A stretch of 64,000 bases of DNA from Paraburkholderia agricolaris (GTDB taxonomy: Bacteria; Pseudomonadota; Gammaproteobacteria; Burkholderiales; Burkholderiaceae). A program made the translations under genes and the position numbers. The notes below the pieces were generated by a model. The model did no database searches and was not told where the DNA came from. It saw only the letters and a program-made list of their open reading frames with translations. This document shows, one piece after another, positions 16,148-25,591 of this stretch. Position 1 is the first letter of the stretch. Each line of letters opens with the position of its first letter. The stretch is from assembly GCF_009455635.1 (NCBI RefSeq), contig NZ_QPER01000002.1, forward strand, positions 434,001 through 498,000. The letters are read 5' to 3'.

Positions 16148-18516
16148 GTGGTTCCTTCAGCGCGTTGCGCGCGTTCCTGGGCCGACAGACCCGCGTTCGC
16201 CGCGGCCTGGGCGCGTTCGCGTTCGAGATTGCGCTCGAGTTGCGACTTGGCCGCCGTATAGGGCTTCGGCCATGCCACGTCGAAGTAGCCTATTTTTGCG
16301 GCCTCATTCAACGTCCAGGACGGATTGGCCAGATGGGGCCGCGCTATCGCGCAGAGATCGGCCCGGCCCGCCGCAATGATGCTGTTGACATGGTCCGCTT
16401 CCGAGATCGCACCAACGGCGATCGTGGCGATGCCGGCTTCGTTGCGCACGCGGTCGGAGAAGGGCGTCTGGAACATGCGGCCGTACACGGGTTTTTCCTG
16501 CTTGCTGACCTGGCCCGACGAGACGTCGATCATGTCGGCACCTGCCGCTTTGAAGGCGCGCGCGATCTGCACGGCGTCGTCGGGCGTGGTGCCTCCGCCG
16601 ACCCAGTCGTTAGCGGAGATGCGCACGGAGATCGGCTTGTCTTGCGGCCAGACCGCACGGATCGCCTTGAAAACCTGTAACGGATAGCGCAGACGGTTTT
16701 CAAGCGAGCCGCCGTATTCGTCGGTCCGCTGGTTGGTCAACGGCGACAGGAAGCTCGACAGAAAATAGCCATGTGCGCAGTGCAATTCGAGCCAATCGAA
16801 GCCTGCCTCTGCAGACATTTTCGTAGCGAGTACGAACTGCGCTTCGATTTCATTGAGTTCGTCCCGGGTGGCTTCATGCGAGGTCTGGCTGATACCGCTT
16901 AAATACTGTTGGGGCGAAGCGGACACGAGCGGCCAATTGCCTTCGTCAAGCGGCTGGTCGATGCCTTCCCACGCGACACGTGTCGAGCCTTTAGCGCCCG
17001 AGTGCCCGAGCTGAATGCCGATTTTCGCATCCGACTGATGATGTACGAGATCGACAATACGCTTCCACGCCGCCAGATGTTCCGGCGCGTACATACCGGG
17101 ACAGGCGGGCGTGATGCGCGCTTCGGGCGACACGCAGGTCATTTCCGTCATGACGAGCGCGGCGCCGCCCATGGCGCGGGCACCGAGATGCATCAGATGA
17201 TAGTCACCGGCTACGCCGTCGACAGCGGAGTATTGCGCCATCGGTGAAACGACGACGCGGTTTTTCAGTGTGACGCCACGCAATGTGAAGGGCGTGAACA
17301 TCGGTGGAACGGAGTGTTTTTCAGGCGCGCGATCAATGCCCGAGCGGTGCGCGAGCCAGTCTTCGAACGTCGATAGATAGCTTGCATCGCGCTCCCGCAG
17401 GTTTTCGTGCGAAATGCGCTGCGAGCGCGTAAGCAGCGAGTAGGCGAACTGTTCCGGCTCGAACGACGTATAGCGATCGACATGCTCGAACCATTCCGTC
17501 GAATTGCGCGCGGCATTCTGGATGCGCAGCACGTCGATACTGCGCACGTCGGTGTAGTGCTGCAACGCGGCGGCCAGGTCACCCGGATGCGCGCCCATGC
17601 TGTTGGCGAGTTCGATCGAATCTTCGAGTGCGAGCTTGGTGCCCGAGCCGATCGAGAAGTGCGCGGTGTGCGCTGCATCGCCCATCAGCACGATCGGTGT
17701 TTGCGTGCCGTCGGCATTGCTGCGCCAGTGCACCCATTCCTCATTGACGACGCGCGGGAAGCGAATCCATTGTGACGACCCGCGCAAATGCGCGGCGTTC
17801 GAGAGCAACGCGTTGCCGTCCAGGTATTTGGCGAACAGCTTCTCGCAGAACGCGATGCTGTCTTCCTTGCTCATTTCGTCGAGTCCGGCGGCACGCCAAA
17901 CGCGCTCCGGTGCTTCCACAATAAACGTGGAGGTTTGATCGTCGAAACGATAAGCGTGAGCCTGGAACCAGCCGAACTCCGTTTCTTCAAAGGCGAACGT
18001 GAAGGCGTCGAACAGCTTTTTGGTGCCGAGCCAGACGAAGCGGCAATCGCGCATGTCGATTGCGGGCTTGTAAGTCGCTGCATACTTTTGACGGATCGCG
18101 CTGTTGGCGCCGTCACAGGCGATGATCAGGTCGGCTTCGTAGGTGGTGTCGTCCGTGACCAGGGTTTCGAAAACCAGCTTGACGCCCAGTTCTTCGCAAC
18201 GCGCCTGCAGGATATTCAGCAGACGTTTTCTGCCGATGCCGCAGAAACCGTGGCCCGACGAGCGAATCTGGCTGCCGCGGAAATTGATCTCGATGTCGTC
18301 CCAGTGATTGAAGGCGTCGAGAATCGCGTCCGCGCTCGGGGCGTCGGCGGCGCGCAGGTTGCCGAGCGTCTGGTCGGAGAACACGACGCCCCAGCCGAAG
18401 GTGTCGTAGGGGCGGTTGCGTTCGACCACCGTGACGTCATGCGCCGGGTTCCGGCCCTTCATTAACAGGCCGAAGTACAAGCCGGCCGGGCCGCCGCCGA
18501 TACATACGATACGCAT
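16144..18516 (-). CDS. abmA: Bifunctional 2-aminobenzoyl-CoA (or salicylyl-CoA) monooxygenase/reductase
   Basis: A 790-residue fusion. The N-terminal ~395 residues are a class A FAD monooxygenase ([10 protein letters not shown] at residues 7-16, and a GD box seen as [16 protein letters not shown]). The C-terminal ~380 residues are an Old-Yellow-Enzyme-type FMN reductase starting at [20 protein letters not shown] with the HGAHGY-like [15 protein letters not shown]. This architecture is that of the Azoarcus 2-aminobenzoyl-CoA monooxygenase/reductase, which hydroxylates and then reduces the ring; salicylyl-CoA 5-hydroxylases share it. The aryl-CoA ligase nearby supplies the substrate. It is the first gene of a nine-gene operon with a palindrome-bearing promoter. 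Confidence 0.9.
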   Translation of the reverse strand: MRIVCIGGGPAGLYFGLLMKGRNPAHDVTVVERNRPYDTFGWGVVFSDQTLGNLRAADAPSADAILDAFNHWDDIEINFRGSQIRSSGHGFCGIGRKRLLNILQARCEELGVKLVFETLVTDDTTYEADLIIACDGANSAIRQKYAATYKPAIDMRDCRFVWLGTKKLFDAFTFAFEETEFGWFQAHAYRFDDQTSTFIVEAPERVWRAAGLDEMSKEDSIAFCEKLFAKYLDGNALLSNAAHLRGSSQWIRFPRVVNEEWVHWRSNADGTQTPIVLMGDAAHTAHFSIGSGTKLALEDSIELANSMGAHPGDLAAALQHYTDVRSIDVLRIQNAARNSTEWFEHVDRYTSFEPEQFAYSLLTRSQRISHENLRERDASYLSTFEDWLAHRSGIDRAPEKHSVPPMFTPFTLRGVTLKNRVVVSPMAQYSAVDGVAGDYHLMHLGARAMGGAALVMTEMTCVSPEARITPACPGMYAPEHLAAWKRIVDLVHHQSDAKIGIQLGHSGAKGSTRVAWEGIDQPLDEGNWPLVSASPQQYLSGISQTSHEATRDELNEIEAQFVLATKMSAEAGFDWLELHCAHGYFLSSFLSPLTNQRTDEYGGSLENRLRYPLQVFKAIRAVWPQDKPISVRISANDWVGGGTTPDDAVQIARAFKAAGADMIDVSSGQVSKQEKPVYGRMFQTPFSDRVRNEAGIATIAVGAISEADHVNSIIAAGRADLCAIARPHLANPSWTLNEAAKIGYFDVAWPKPYTAAKSQLERNLERERAQAAANAGLSAQERAQRAEGTT

Positions 18517-18549
18517 GCTGACTCTCCAGTGGACTTTGCTCTGGAAAGT

Positions 18550-18578
18550 AATTTAGGCTTAGATAGTTTAAGTGTCAA
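18550..18578 (-). promoter_or_regulatory. Sigma-70 promoter of the aryl-CoA operon
   Basis: On the minus strand, -35 TTGACA (18578-18573) and -10 TAAATT (18555-18550) are 17 nt apart, with a start site expected about 25 nt upstream of the monooxygenase ATG region. The -35 overlaps a perfect palindrome, so repression by exclusion is expected. Confidence 0.6.
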
Positions 18579-18588
18579 GTAAATTGAC
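18574..18588. promoter_or_regulatory. Candidate MarR operator GTCAAGTAAATTGAC
   Basis: A perfect inverted repeat, GTCAA/TTGAC with a 5-nt spacer, overlaps the -35 of the aryl-CoA operon promoter. Its size and AT-rich centre suit a MarR dimer, and the only MarR gene in the window is inside this operon. The link is inferred from position. Confidence 0.55.
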
Positions 18589-19058
18589 GGGGTAATCGTA
18601 TGGGTGGGCTTGGGGTGATCGGAAGAAATAAAGTCGGTCGGGGTGAAATATAGACATCCAACCGTCCCGTTGCCAGCAACTGGAGAGTGCCGCGAACGAT
18701 TGAAATGAGTCTCGATCGAGATCGCGCCGCCATAAACACGGTCCCGGCGTTCAGCGCGGCGTTCCGGTCAAGCTCCTCGATGGGCCCGATGCCGGGCGCA
18801 AGAAAACGGTCGCCGCTTTGCTGTTGAGCTAGCGCGGGCCCATGCGCCGGCGACGCAGTAGCACGGCAGATTGGGAGGGGGCGCAGGTGCGTGCCGAGAG
18901 GTTTGGCCGATAGGTTTCGACGACCGCGGCATACTTGAATCGAAAAGCACCGAACAACAGCGCATCCATGCTGAATTCACTGCGGCGTGCCGTGCAATGC
19001 GGCATCAAATTTTTACGGAGCTTCCATAAAATGAATATCACAAAACGGAGACTCTGCG
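18589..19058. other. Long intergenic region between the aryl-CoA operon and the AceE homologue
   Basis: No convincing gene was found here. It contains a 12-bp palindrome, TCTCGATCGAGA (18710-18721), and short open frames without family resemblance or good ribosome sites. Just before the AceE start are an AT-rich stretch (19010-19035) and a GGAGA site 8 nt upstream of 19059, so the AceE promoter probably lies in 18980-19040. Confidence 0.5.
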
Positions 19059-21770
19059 ATGACGAATCTTGCCCTTCCTCCTCAGTTCGCTTTACCCCAA
19101 ACCGCCGCACCGGTAGACGACGATCCGCAGGAAACGCTTGAGTGGCTTGAGGCGCTTGAAGCTGTCGTAGCGCATTGTGGGCAGGAACGCGGCCTTTTCC
19201 TGCTGCGCAAACTGCTTGACGCAGCGCCGCTGCTGGGACTGACGACAACGGTGCCAAGCAATACACCCTATGCCAACACAATTTCCGTTGAGCGCCAGCG
19301 ACCCTATCCAGGTAATCTGAAAATCGAGGAGCGTATTACGGCTATTGTGCGTTGGAATGCACTCGCTATGGTGGTACGGGCGAACAAGGCCTATGGTGAG
19401 CTCGGTGGACACATCTCGAGCTATGCATCGGCGGCAGACCTCTTCGAACTCGGTTTCAATCATTTCTTCCGCGCGAAAAGCACGGTCGGCGGCAGCAACC
19501 AGGGCAGCGACCTTGTCTACTTTCAGCCCCATTCGGCGCCCGGCGTATATGCCCGCGCATTTCTCGAAGGGCGTTTGTCGGAACAGCAACTGGAGAACTT
19601 TCGCCGTGAGACAGGTGGCAAGGGGTTGTGCTCGTATCCGCACCCTTGGCTGATGCCCGACTTCTGGCAGTTTCCCACCGGGTCGATGGGGTTAGGCCCG
19701 ATCCAGTCTGTCTACCAGGCGCGCTTCATGCGCTACCTCCAACATCGAGGGCTGGCGCAAACGGGCGAACGGCACGTATGGGGCGTGTTCGGCGACGGCG
19801 AGATGGATGAGCCGGAGTCGATCGGCGCCATCCCGCTGGCAGCGCGTGAGAAGCTCGATAACCTGACCTTCGTGATCAACTGCAACTTGCAACGTCTCGA
19901 TGGTCCGGTGCGGGGCAATGGGCAAATCGTGCAGGAGTTGGAAGCGCTGTTTCGCGGCGCGGGCTGGAATGTGATCAAGGTGTTGTGGGGCAGCGCGTGG
20001 GATCCGATTTTCGCTCGCGACCACTCGGGCGCGTTGCTTCGTGCATTTGCGTCGACAATGGACGGCCAGTATCAGACTTATAAGGCGAAGGACGGGCAGT
20101 ACGGGCTCGACCATTTCTTCGGCCAGAACGACGCGCTGAAGTCGCTCGTCACCCACATGACACCCGGTGATGTTGCGGCACTGAACCGCGGCGGACATGA
20201 CTTGCGCAAGCTTTACGCAGCCTTCGACGCGGCACGCAAACACAAGGGGCAGCCCACCGTAATCCTCGCGAAGACGATTAAAGGTTACGGCATGGGTCGC
20301 GCCGGGGAGGCGCAAAACACGACGCATCAGCAGAAAAAACTCGATGTCGAGGCCCTGAAGGAGTTCCGCGACCGCTTCCAGCTTGGCCTCACGGACGATG
20401 ACCTCGAGCACATGCGCTTTTACAAGCCGGCCGACGACAGCGAGGAAATGCGTTACCTGCATGAACGTCGCGAAGCGCTCGGCGGTTATCTCCCGGCACG
20501 GCAGAAACGAGCGGAGGCGGTCGCTGTGCCGCCGCTTGCGCAACATGCCCAGTTCGCATTGGCAGCGAGCGACAAGGAGATGTCAACGACCATGGCGATG
20601 GTGCGGATGTTGACCACACTCCTGAAAGACAAGGTGCTTGGGCCGCGTATCGTACCGATCGTCGCCGACGAGGCGCGCACCTTCGGGATGGCAAGCCTGT
20701 TCCGGCAAGTTGGGATCTATTCGTCGCAGGGGCAGTTATACGAGCCGGAAGATGCGGGTTCGATTTTGTACTACCGCGAGGACGTCAGCGGTCAGATTCT
20801 CGAAGAGGGTATTACCGAAGCCGGTGCGATGTCGTCATGGATCGCAGCCGGCACGTCCTACAGCACGCATGGTACCGCGATGCTGCCACTCTATATCTAC
20901 TACTCGATGTTTGGCTTCCAGCGCATCGGCGATCTGATCTGGGCGGCAGCCGACCAGCGCGCGCGGGGGTTTCTGGTAGGCGCCACGGCCGGTCGCACGA
21001 CGCTCTCGGGCGAAGGTTTGCAACACCAGGATGGCACGAGTCACGTCATGGCGGCAACCATTCCCAACTGCCGGGCGTACGATCCGGCGTATGCATACGA
21101 GCTGGCAGTGATCGTTGACGATGGTATGCGCAGAATGATGGAGCGGCAGGAGGATGTCTTCTACTACCTCACGGTAATGAACGAAAACTACGCTCAGCCG
21201 ACGATGCCGGAGGGAGTCGAAGAGGATATCGTGCGCGGGATGTACCGCCTTGCGAGCGTGCAACCTGCTCAGTCACGCGGTAAGGTTCGTCTGCTCGGCA
21301 GCGGTACCATCCTGCGCGAGGTGGAGGCCGCCGCGCAGCTTCTCGCCGACGACTGGCAAATCGAAAGCGAAGTGTTCAGCGTAACGAGTTTCTCCGAACT
21401 CGAGCGCGACGCACGCGAGACTGCACGTCAGCGCTTGCATCATCCGGATGCGATCACTCCGCGTGCGCACCTCGAGACGATGCTGGCGGGCAAGGAGCCG
21501 GTGATTGCCGCCACCGACTATGTCCGGGCATATCCGCAATTGATCGCACCGTATCTTGCTGCTCCGTTCTCAGTTCTGGGTACCGACGGATTTGGTCGAA
21601 GCGACAATCGTGCTTCATTGCGCCGCTTCTTTGAAGTCGACCGCGCCTACATCTGTGTGACGTCGCTGCGCGCGCTTGCCGATCAGGGGCTGTTGCCGGC
21701 ATCAGTCGTGAGCGACGCGCTGATCCGGTACGGCATGGACGCAAACAAGCCCAACCCGGCTACGGTCTAG
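19059..21770 (+). CDS. Homodimeric 2-oxoacid dehydrogenase E1 component (AceE-type)
   Basis: A 903-residue AceE-like thiamin-diphosphate enzyme, close to the 885-890 residues of E. coli AceE. The ThDP motif is GDGEMDE (245-251) ... NCNLQ (274-278). Active-site histidines are recognisable in GGHISSYA (~118) and DLVYFQPHSAPG (~158), where AceE has QGH. It would decarboxylate pyruvate or a similar 2-oxoacid and pass the acyl group to an E2 lipoyl protein, but no E2 or E3 gene is nearby. The next gene is a 2-hydroxyacid dehydrogenase, then a TetR regulator. A non-pyruvate substrate (as for MdeB, 2-oxobutyrate) is plausible. Confidence 0.88.
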   Translation: MTNLALPPQFALPQTAAPVDDDPQETLEWLEALEAVVAHCGQERGLFLLRKLLDAAPLLGLTTTVPSNTPYANTISVERQRPYPGNLKIEERITAIVRWNALAMVVRANKAYGELGGHISSYASAADLFELGFNHFFRAKSTVGGSNQGSDLVYFQPHSAPGVYARAFLEGRLSEQQLENFRRETGGKGLCSYPHPWLMPDFWQFPTGSMGLGPIQSVYQARFMRYLQHRGLAQTGERHVWGVFGDGEMDEPESIGAIPLAAREKLDNLTFVINCNLQRLDGPVRGNGQIVQELEALFRGAGWNVIKVLWGSAWDPIFARDHSGALLRAFASTMDGQYQTYKAKDGQYGLDHFFGQNDALKSLVTHMTPGDVAALNRGGHDLRKLYAAFDAARKHKGQPTVILAKTIKGYGMGRAGEAQNTTHQQKKLDVEALKEFRDRFQLGLTDDDLEHMRFYKPADDSEEMRYLHERREALGGYLPARQKRAEAVAVPPLAQHAQFALAASDKEMSTTMAMVRMLTTLLKDKVLGPRIVPIVADEARTFGMASLFRQVGIYSSQGQLYEPEDAGSILYYREDVSGQILEEGITEAGAMSSWIAAGTSYSTHGTAMLPLYIYYSMFGFQRIGDLIWAAADQRARGFLVGATAGRTTLSGEGLQHQDGTSHVMAATIPNCRAYDPAYAYELAVIVDDGMRRMMERQEDVFYYLTVMNENYAQPTMPEGVEEDIVRGMYRLASVQPAQSRGKVRLLGSGTILREVEAAAQLLADDWQIESEVFSVTSFSELERDARETARQRLHHPDAITPRAHLETMLAGKEPVIAATDYVRAYPQLIAPYLAAPFSVLGTDGFGRSDNRASLRRFFEVDRAYICVTSLRALADQGLLPASVVSDALIRYGMDANKPNPATV

Positions 21771-21817
21771 CGGGACGGACAAGCATGAGAATCCTGTCGA
21801 CTCTCAAGGAACCTGGT

Positions 21818-22801
21818 GTGAAAGAAAAAATCCTGATTACCCGCAAGGTGTTTCCGTCCGTGGTTGGGCGCCTCCGGGAGCATTTTGACGTCGAAATCAA
21901 CGATGCGGACCACATATATGCGCCGAAAGAATTACGCGTGCGTCTACAGGGCAAAGTCGGGGCACTCGTGAGCGCGACGGAAATAATCGACGCGCCACTT
22001 GTGCAGGATTGCTCAACGCTACGAGCCGTTGCCAATATTGCGGTCGGATACAACAATCTGGATCTGGCGGCGCTGTCGGCGGCTGGCGTCGTGGCGACCA
22101 ATACGCCGGACGTGCTGACTGAAACCACGGCCGATTTCGGCTGGGCGCTCCTCATGGCGACCGCGCGCCGCACAGGCGAAGCAGAGCGCTGGTTGAGGCT
22201 GGGTCTATGGGACAAATGGGCCCTTGACATGTTTCTCGGGGTGGACATTCATGGCACATCGCTGGGTATTCTCGGCATGGGTCGTATCGGGCGCGCGGTG
22301 GCGCAGCGGGCCCGCGGCTTCGGTATGACGGTGAGGTATCACGATCGCGGGCCTATCGCGTTGGCAGACGAAGGCGGTGCGCAGTTTTGCAGTAAGGAGG
22401 AACTGCTGGGCATGTCGGACCATCTGATCATCACGATGCCGTATGGCCCGGCAGCGCATCATACGATCGGGCAGCGTGAGCTTGCGTTGATGAAGCCGAC
22501 GGCCACACTCATCAACATCTCTCGTGGCGGTCTGGTCGACGAAGACGCGCTCGCCGATGCGCTAGCCGAGAACCGGCTGGCAGGAGCCGGCCTCGACGTA
22601 TTCGAACGAGAGCCCTTCGTCTGTCCGAGGTTGCTTGCCAACGCGAAGGTGGTCGCCACACCTCATATCGCGAGCGCAAGTCTGAAGACGCGCCTTGCGA
22701 TGGCCGATCTCGCCGCCGACAACCTGATCGCCGCCTTGGGGTACGGAGCGTGTGCCGGCCAGCCTCCGTCACCATTGAACCCGGAGGTGTTGCGCGGCTG
22801 A
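21818..22801 (+). CDS. D-isomer-specific 2-hydroxyacid dehydrogenase (glyoxylate/hydroxypyruvate reductase-like)
   Basis: A 327-residue NAD(P)-dependent enzyme. The Rossmann motif is GILGMGRIGRAVA; the catalytic Arg is in NISRGGLVDE, the Glu in DVFEREP and the His in ATPHIASAS. It interconverts 2-oxoacids and D-2-hydroxyacids. I prefer the GTG at 21818 (AAGGA 7 nt upstream, giving MKEKILITRKVFP as in relatives) over the ATG at 21785. It follows the AceE-type E1 by 47 nt, so both probably act on the same 2-oxoacid pool. Confidence 0.87.
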   Translation: MKEKILITRKVFPSVVGRLREHFDVEINDADHIYAPKELRVRLQGKVGALVSATEIIDAPLVQDCSTLRAVANIAVGYNNLDLAALSAAGVVATNTPDVLTETTADFGWALLMATARRTGEAERWLRLGLWDKWALDMFLGVDIHGTSLGILGMGRIGRAVAQRARGFGMTVRYHDRGPIALADEGGAQFCSKEELLGMSDHLIITMPYGPAAHHTIGQRELALMKPTATLINISRGGLVDEDALADALAENRLAGAGLDVFEREPFVCPRLLANAKVVATPHIASASLKTRLAMADLAADNLIAALGYGACAGQPPSPLNPEVLRG

Positions 22802-22892
22802 TTGAGGGCGGGCGTCCAACGGGTGCCCGGTGCTCCATGCGTTAGAATGCGTCACTGGAAACATCCAGACGGATCATTCGAGGACGGATCCT

Positions 22893-23528
22893 GTGGCGCA
22901 CACCGGGCAGACAAAAACGAAACGCTCGCGCTCCGAAGTGATGGACGCGATACGAAATGCAGCGATCGCGGAGTTCGCGCTGCATGGGCTGAAGGGGGCA
23001 TCGACCCAGGGCATCGCTGAGCGTGCAGGCTTATCGAAGCCACAACTCCATTACTACATCGAGAGTAAGGAAGACCTGTACGAAAAAATTCTTCAGCACG
23101 TGGTCGAGGAATGGACTCGTGTGTTTTCGTTTGGCGAAGTCGACCGCGGTCCCCAGCAGGTCCTGTCCGATTACATTCGCAAGAAGCTGGATTTCTCGTT
23201 CGACCAGCCGCTCCTGTCTCGTATCTTCGCCAACGAGATGATGCGTGGGGCACCCGTCTTAATGCCGATGATGAGCCGTCCACGCATGCGTACCGCTCAG
23301 GCGGTTGCATGCATCAATAGCTGGATCGAGGCGGGTCTCATGCGGCCACTCGATCCGATGCTCCTGATGATGAATATCTGGTCTCTGACCCAGCACTTTG
23401 CCGACTTTGAATTTCAGGCGCGCTACATGTTGCGCGTGAAAGAGGGGCAGCCGCTCGATCGCGAACACATCGTCGCGGAAGTGACCGCATTCGTCATGCA
23501 CGGTTGCGGCATCACACGCTCTGCGTAA
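22893..23528 (+). CDS. TetR family regulator, RutR-like
   Basis: A 211-residue regulator. The helix-turn-helix is TQGIAERAGLSKPQLHYYIE. The C-terminal half (LLSRIFANEMMRGAPVL, and LTQHFADFE) resembles the pyrimidine-sensing RutR C-terminal domain. The GTG at 22893 with GAGGA 7 nt upstream is chosen over an ATG-less extension to 22830. Downstream, 267 nt beyond its stop, lies a perfect RutR-type box (TTGACC...GGTCAA) on the promoter of the creatininase/ABC operon, making that operon its likely target. It may also influence the AceE pair upstream. Confidence 0.87.
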   Translation: MAHTGQTKTKRSRSEVMDAIRNAAIAEFALHGLKGASTQGIAERAGLSKPQLHYYIESKEDLYEKILQHVVEEWTRVFSFGEVDRGPQQVLSDYIRKKLDFSFDQPLLSRIFANEMMRGAPVLMPMMSRPRMRTAQAVACINSWIEAGLMRPLDPMLLMMNIWSLTQHFADFEFQARYMLRVKEGQPLDREHIVAEVTAFVMHGCGITRSA

Positions 23529-23794
23529 TACACCGCCGTTCCGATTCTTAGGGCGGCGTCACCTTTTCCCAACATCCCTCTTTCGTCGCTAGTCGACACA
23601 CGCCGCCGCCGATTTCCGCGGCGCGTCAATTCACCCTTTCACGTCTTCCCGCGAGTCACTTGCGCCCGCCGCGATTCTTCTGATGATTCAACGCGGCAGG
23701 ACTTGCTGCGCCGCACGATTATTTCATTTGGCATCCTACCCAAAAGACATTGCAGCCAAAAACAATGTCAACCGGAAAATAAATGACCATATGG

Positions 23795-23812
23795 TTTGAC
23801 CGATTGGTCAAA
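23795..23812. promoter_or_regulatory. RutR-type operator TTTGACCGATTGGTCAAA
   Basis: This is a perfect inverted repeat with 7-bp arms (TTTGACC/GGTCAAA) and a 4-nt spacer. Known RutR boxes have the form TTGACCAnnTGGTCAA. The site covers the -35 and spacer of the operon promoter. The RutR-like TetR gene ends 266 nt upstream. Motif and family agree independently, so the pairing is credible. Confidence 0.75.
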
Positions 23813-23823
23813 TCGTCTATCAT
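23796..23823 (+). promoter_or_regulatory. Promoter of the creatininase/ABC-importer operon
   Basis: -35 TTGACC (23796-23801) and -10 TATCAT (23818-23823) are 16 nt apart. The -35 is inside the palindrome at 23795-23812. The rest of the 23529-23932 gap shows no gene; it is an ordinary leader of about 100 nt before the creatininase start. Confidence 0.6.
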
Positions 23824-23932
23824 GATTTCGAAGCCAGTCGTTGCAGCACAGATCTGAGCCAGCGGGAGCCCTCGCTTCAACCGGCTCGCGAAACCAGGCA
23901 TTCGGTGAATGCCGAGAAAAGAGGAGCAGGAG

Positions 23933-24748
23933 ATGTCGTCGATCACCAAGCGTTTTTGGGCCGAATACACGAGCAAGGAGTTCTCCCGTCTTGACCGCGA
24001 GCGGCTGATCGCGGTGCTGCCGGTCGCCGCCATCGAGCAGCATGGGCCGCATCTGCCTATGTCTGTGGATACCACGACGATCGATGGACTCGTCGAAGCG
24101 ATCATTCCGCGTCTGTCCGGCGAGTTGCCGGTGGTGTTTCTGCCGACTCAAAGCATCGGCAAGAGCAATGAACACGCTCGCTATCCTGGCACCTTGACTT
24201 TTTCAGCCGAGACCTTGATTCGCATGTGGAGCGAGATCGGTGCCTGCGTCGCAGCGGCCGGCGTGAAGAAACTAGTGCTGTTCAACAGTCATGGCGGACA
24301 GGGGGCCGTGATGGATATCGTCGCGCGCGATCTGCGTCAACGTTTCGGGATGATGGTCGTCGCGTCGAACTGGTACACGCTCGGCATGCCCGACGCGCTC
24401 TTCAATGACGAGGAAATGAAACACGGGATCCACGCGGGCGACGTCGAAACGTCGATCCTGCTCGCCATGCGGCCGGAGCTTGTTGCGATGGACGAAGCGC
24501 GCCACTTCGTTTCGCTCACGAAGGAAATGAGCGAGCGCTACCGCTATCTGTCAATTGGCGCGAGCGGCAAGCTCGGATGGCAGACGCACGATCTGAATCC
24601 CGCCGGAGCCTGCGGCAACGCCGCGGCCGCGACCGCGGACAAAGGACGACGTGTGATCGATCACGTCGTCACCCAGTTTATCGAGTTGCTGCGTGAAGTC
24701 GACGACGCGCCGCTCGCATGGCTGGAAAACGAACCCGAGTGGCATTGA
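23933..24748 (+). CDS. Creatininase-family amidohydrolase
   Basis: A 271-residue member of the creatininase/FAPy-deformylase (ArfB) fold. Metal ligands are visible in AAIEQHGPHLPMSVDT (Glu, His, Asp), FNSHGGQ and HAGDVETS. Family reactions include opening of cyclic amides (creatinine), deformylation and peptide cleavage. The start at 23933 has GAGGAG 6 nt upstream; the ATG at 23909 is less likely. It is first in a plus-strand operon with a NitT/TauT-type importer, implying a small nitrogen-containing substrate. Confidence 0.85.
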   Translation: MSSITKRFWAEYTSKEFSRLDRERLIAVLPVAAIEQHGPHLPMSVDTTTIDGLVEAIIPRLSGELPVVFLPTQSIGKSNEHARYPGTLTFSAETLIRMWSEIGACVAAAGVKKLVLFNSHGGQGAVMDIVARDLRQRFGMMVVASNWYTLGMPDALFNDEEMKHGIHAGDVETSILLAMRPELVAMDEARHFVSLTKEMSERYRYLSIGASGKLGWQTHDLNPAGACGNAAAATADKGRRVIDHVVTQFIELLREVDDAPLAWLENEPEWH

Positions 24749-24788
24749 ACGGCTCTTTCAACTGATCGGTGACGGCATGGAGACAAGC

Positions 24789-25574
24789 ATGACGCAGGCC
24801 CCGTTAGTTCATCTAAGGGACGTACACAAAAAATATTCGAACGGCACGATCGCGCTTAACGGCATGTCGCTCGAGGTGGGAAGTCACGAATTTATCAGTT
24901 TTCTCGGACCGTCTGGCTGTGGCAAGAGCACGGCGCTGCGGATGATCGCGGGGCTGTCGTCGATCTCTGGCGGCACGATCGAATGGACCGCGAAAACCGG
25001 GATTGAAGATGCACGTACGCATGACATCAGCTTTGTTTTCCAGGAGCCAACGCTGATGCCCTGGTCGTCGGTATTTGAGAATGTCTACCTGCCTCTGAAG
25101 CTGCGAGGCGAATCGCGGGAGCGTGCACGTCCCAGGGTCGAGGAAGCGCTGGCAATGGTCGGACTGTCGCGTTTTGCGAATGTCTATCCGCGTGAACTGT
25201 CGGGCGGCATGAAGATGCGGGTCTCAATTGCGCGGGCGATGGTGACGCGTCCGCGTCTGCTGTTGATGGATGAGCCTTTCGCGGCTCTCGACGAAATGAC
25301 CCGCATCAAACTGAACAACGATTTGCTCAAGCTTTGGCAAGAGCACAAGTTCACAGTGATCTTTGTGACGCACAGCGTCTACGAGTCAGTCTATCTCTCG
25401 AATCGCGTGGTGGTGATGGCAAGTCGACCGGGGCGTGTGATCGACGAGATCGCTATTCCGGCGCCCTATCCGCGTGGTGAAGCGTATCGCGAATCAGCGC
25501 AGTACACACAGTTATGCCGCGAAACGTCGACTAGCCTGCACCGGGCGATGGACTCGTCCGACATCGATCATTGA
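24789..25574 (+). CDS. ABC transporter ATP-binding protein (NitT/TauT family)
   Basis: A 261-residue ATPase: Walker A GPSGCGKST, signature LSGGMKMRVS, Walker B LLLMDEPFAALDE and an H-loop His in FVTHSV. It resembles SsuB/TauB/ThiZ-type proteins that energise uptake of sulfonates, nitrate or pyrimidine precursors. The ATG at 24789 has GGAG 6 nt upstream. The permease starts 17 nt downstream and the binding protein is three genes on. Confidence 0.9.
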   Translation: MTQAPLVHLRDVHKKYSNGTIALNGMSLEVGSHEFISFLGPSGCGKSTALRMIAGLSSISGGTIEWTAKTGIEDARTHDISFVFQEPTLMPWSSVFENVYLPLKLRGESRERARPRVEEALAMVGLSRFANVYPRELSGGMKMRVSIARAMVTRPRLLLMDEPFAALDEMTRIKLNNDLLKLWQEHKFTVIFVTHSVYESVYLSNRVVVMASRPGRVIDEIAIPAPYPRGEAYRESAQYTQLCRETSTSLHRAMDSSDIDH

Positions 25575-25591
25575 ATGAGAGAGGAATCGGT

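Noticed and set aside
18589..19058. Small ORFs before the AceE homologue
   Set aside because: No ribosome sites, no recognisable domains and overlapping in several frames.
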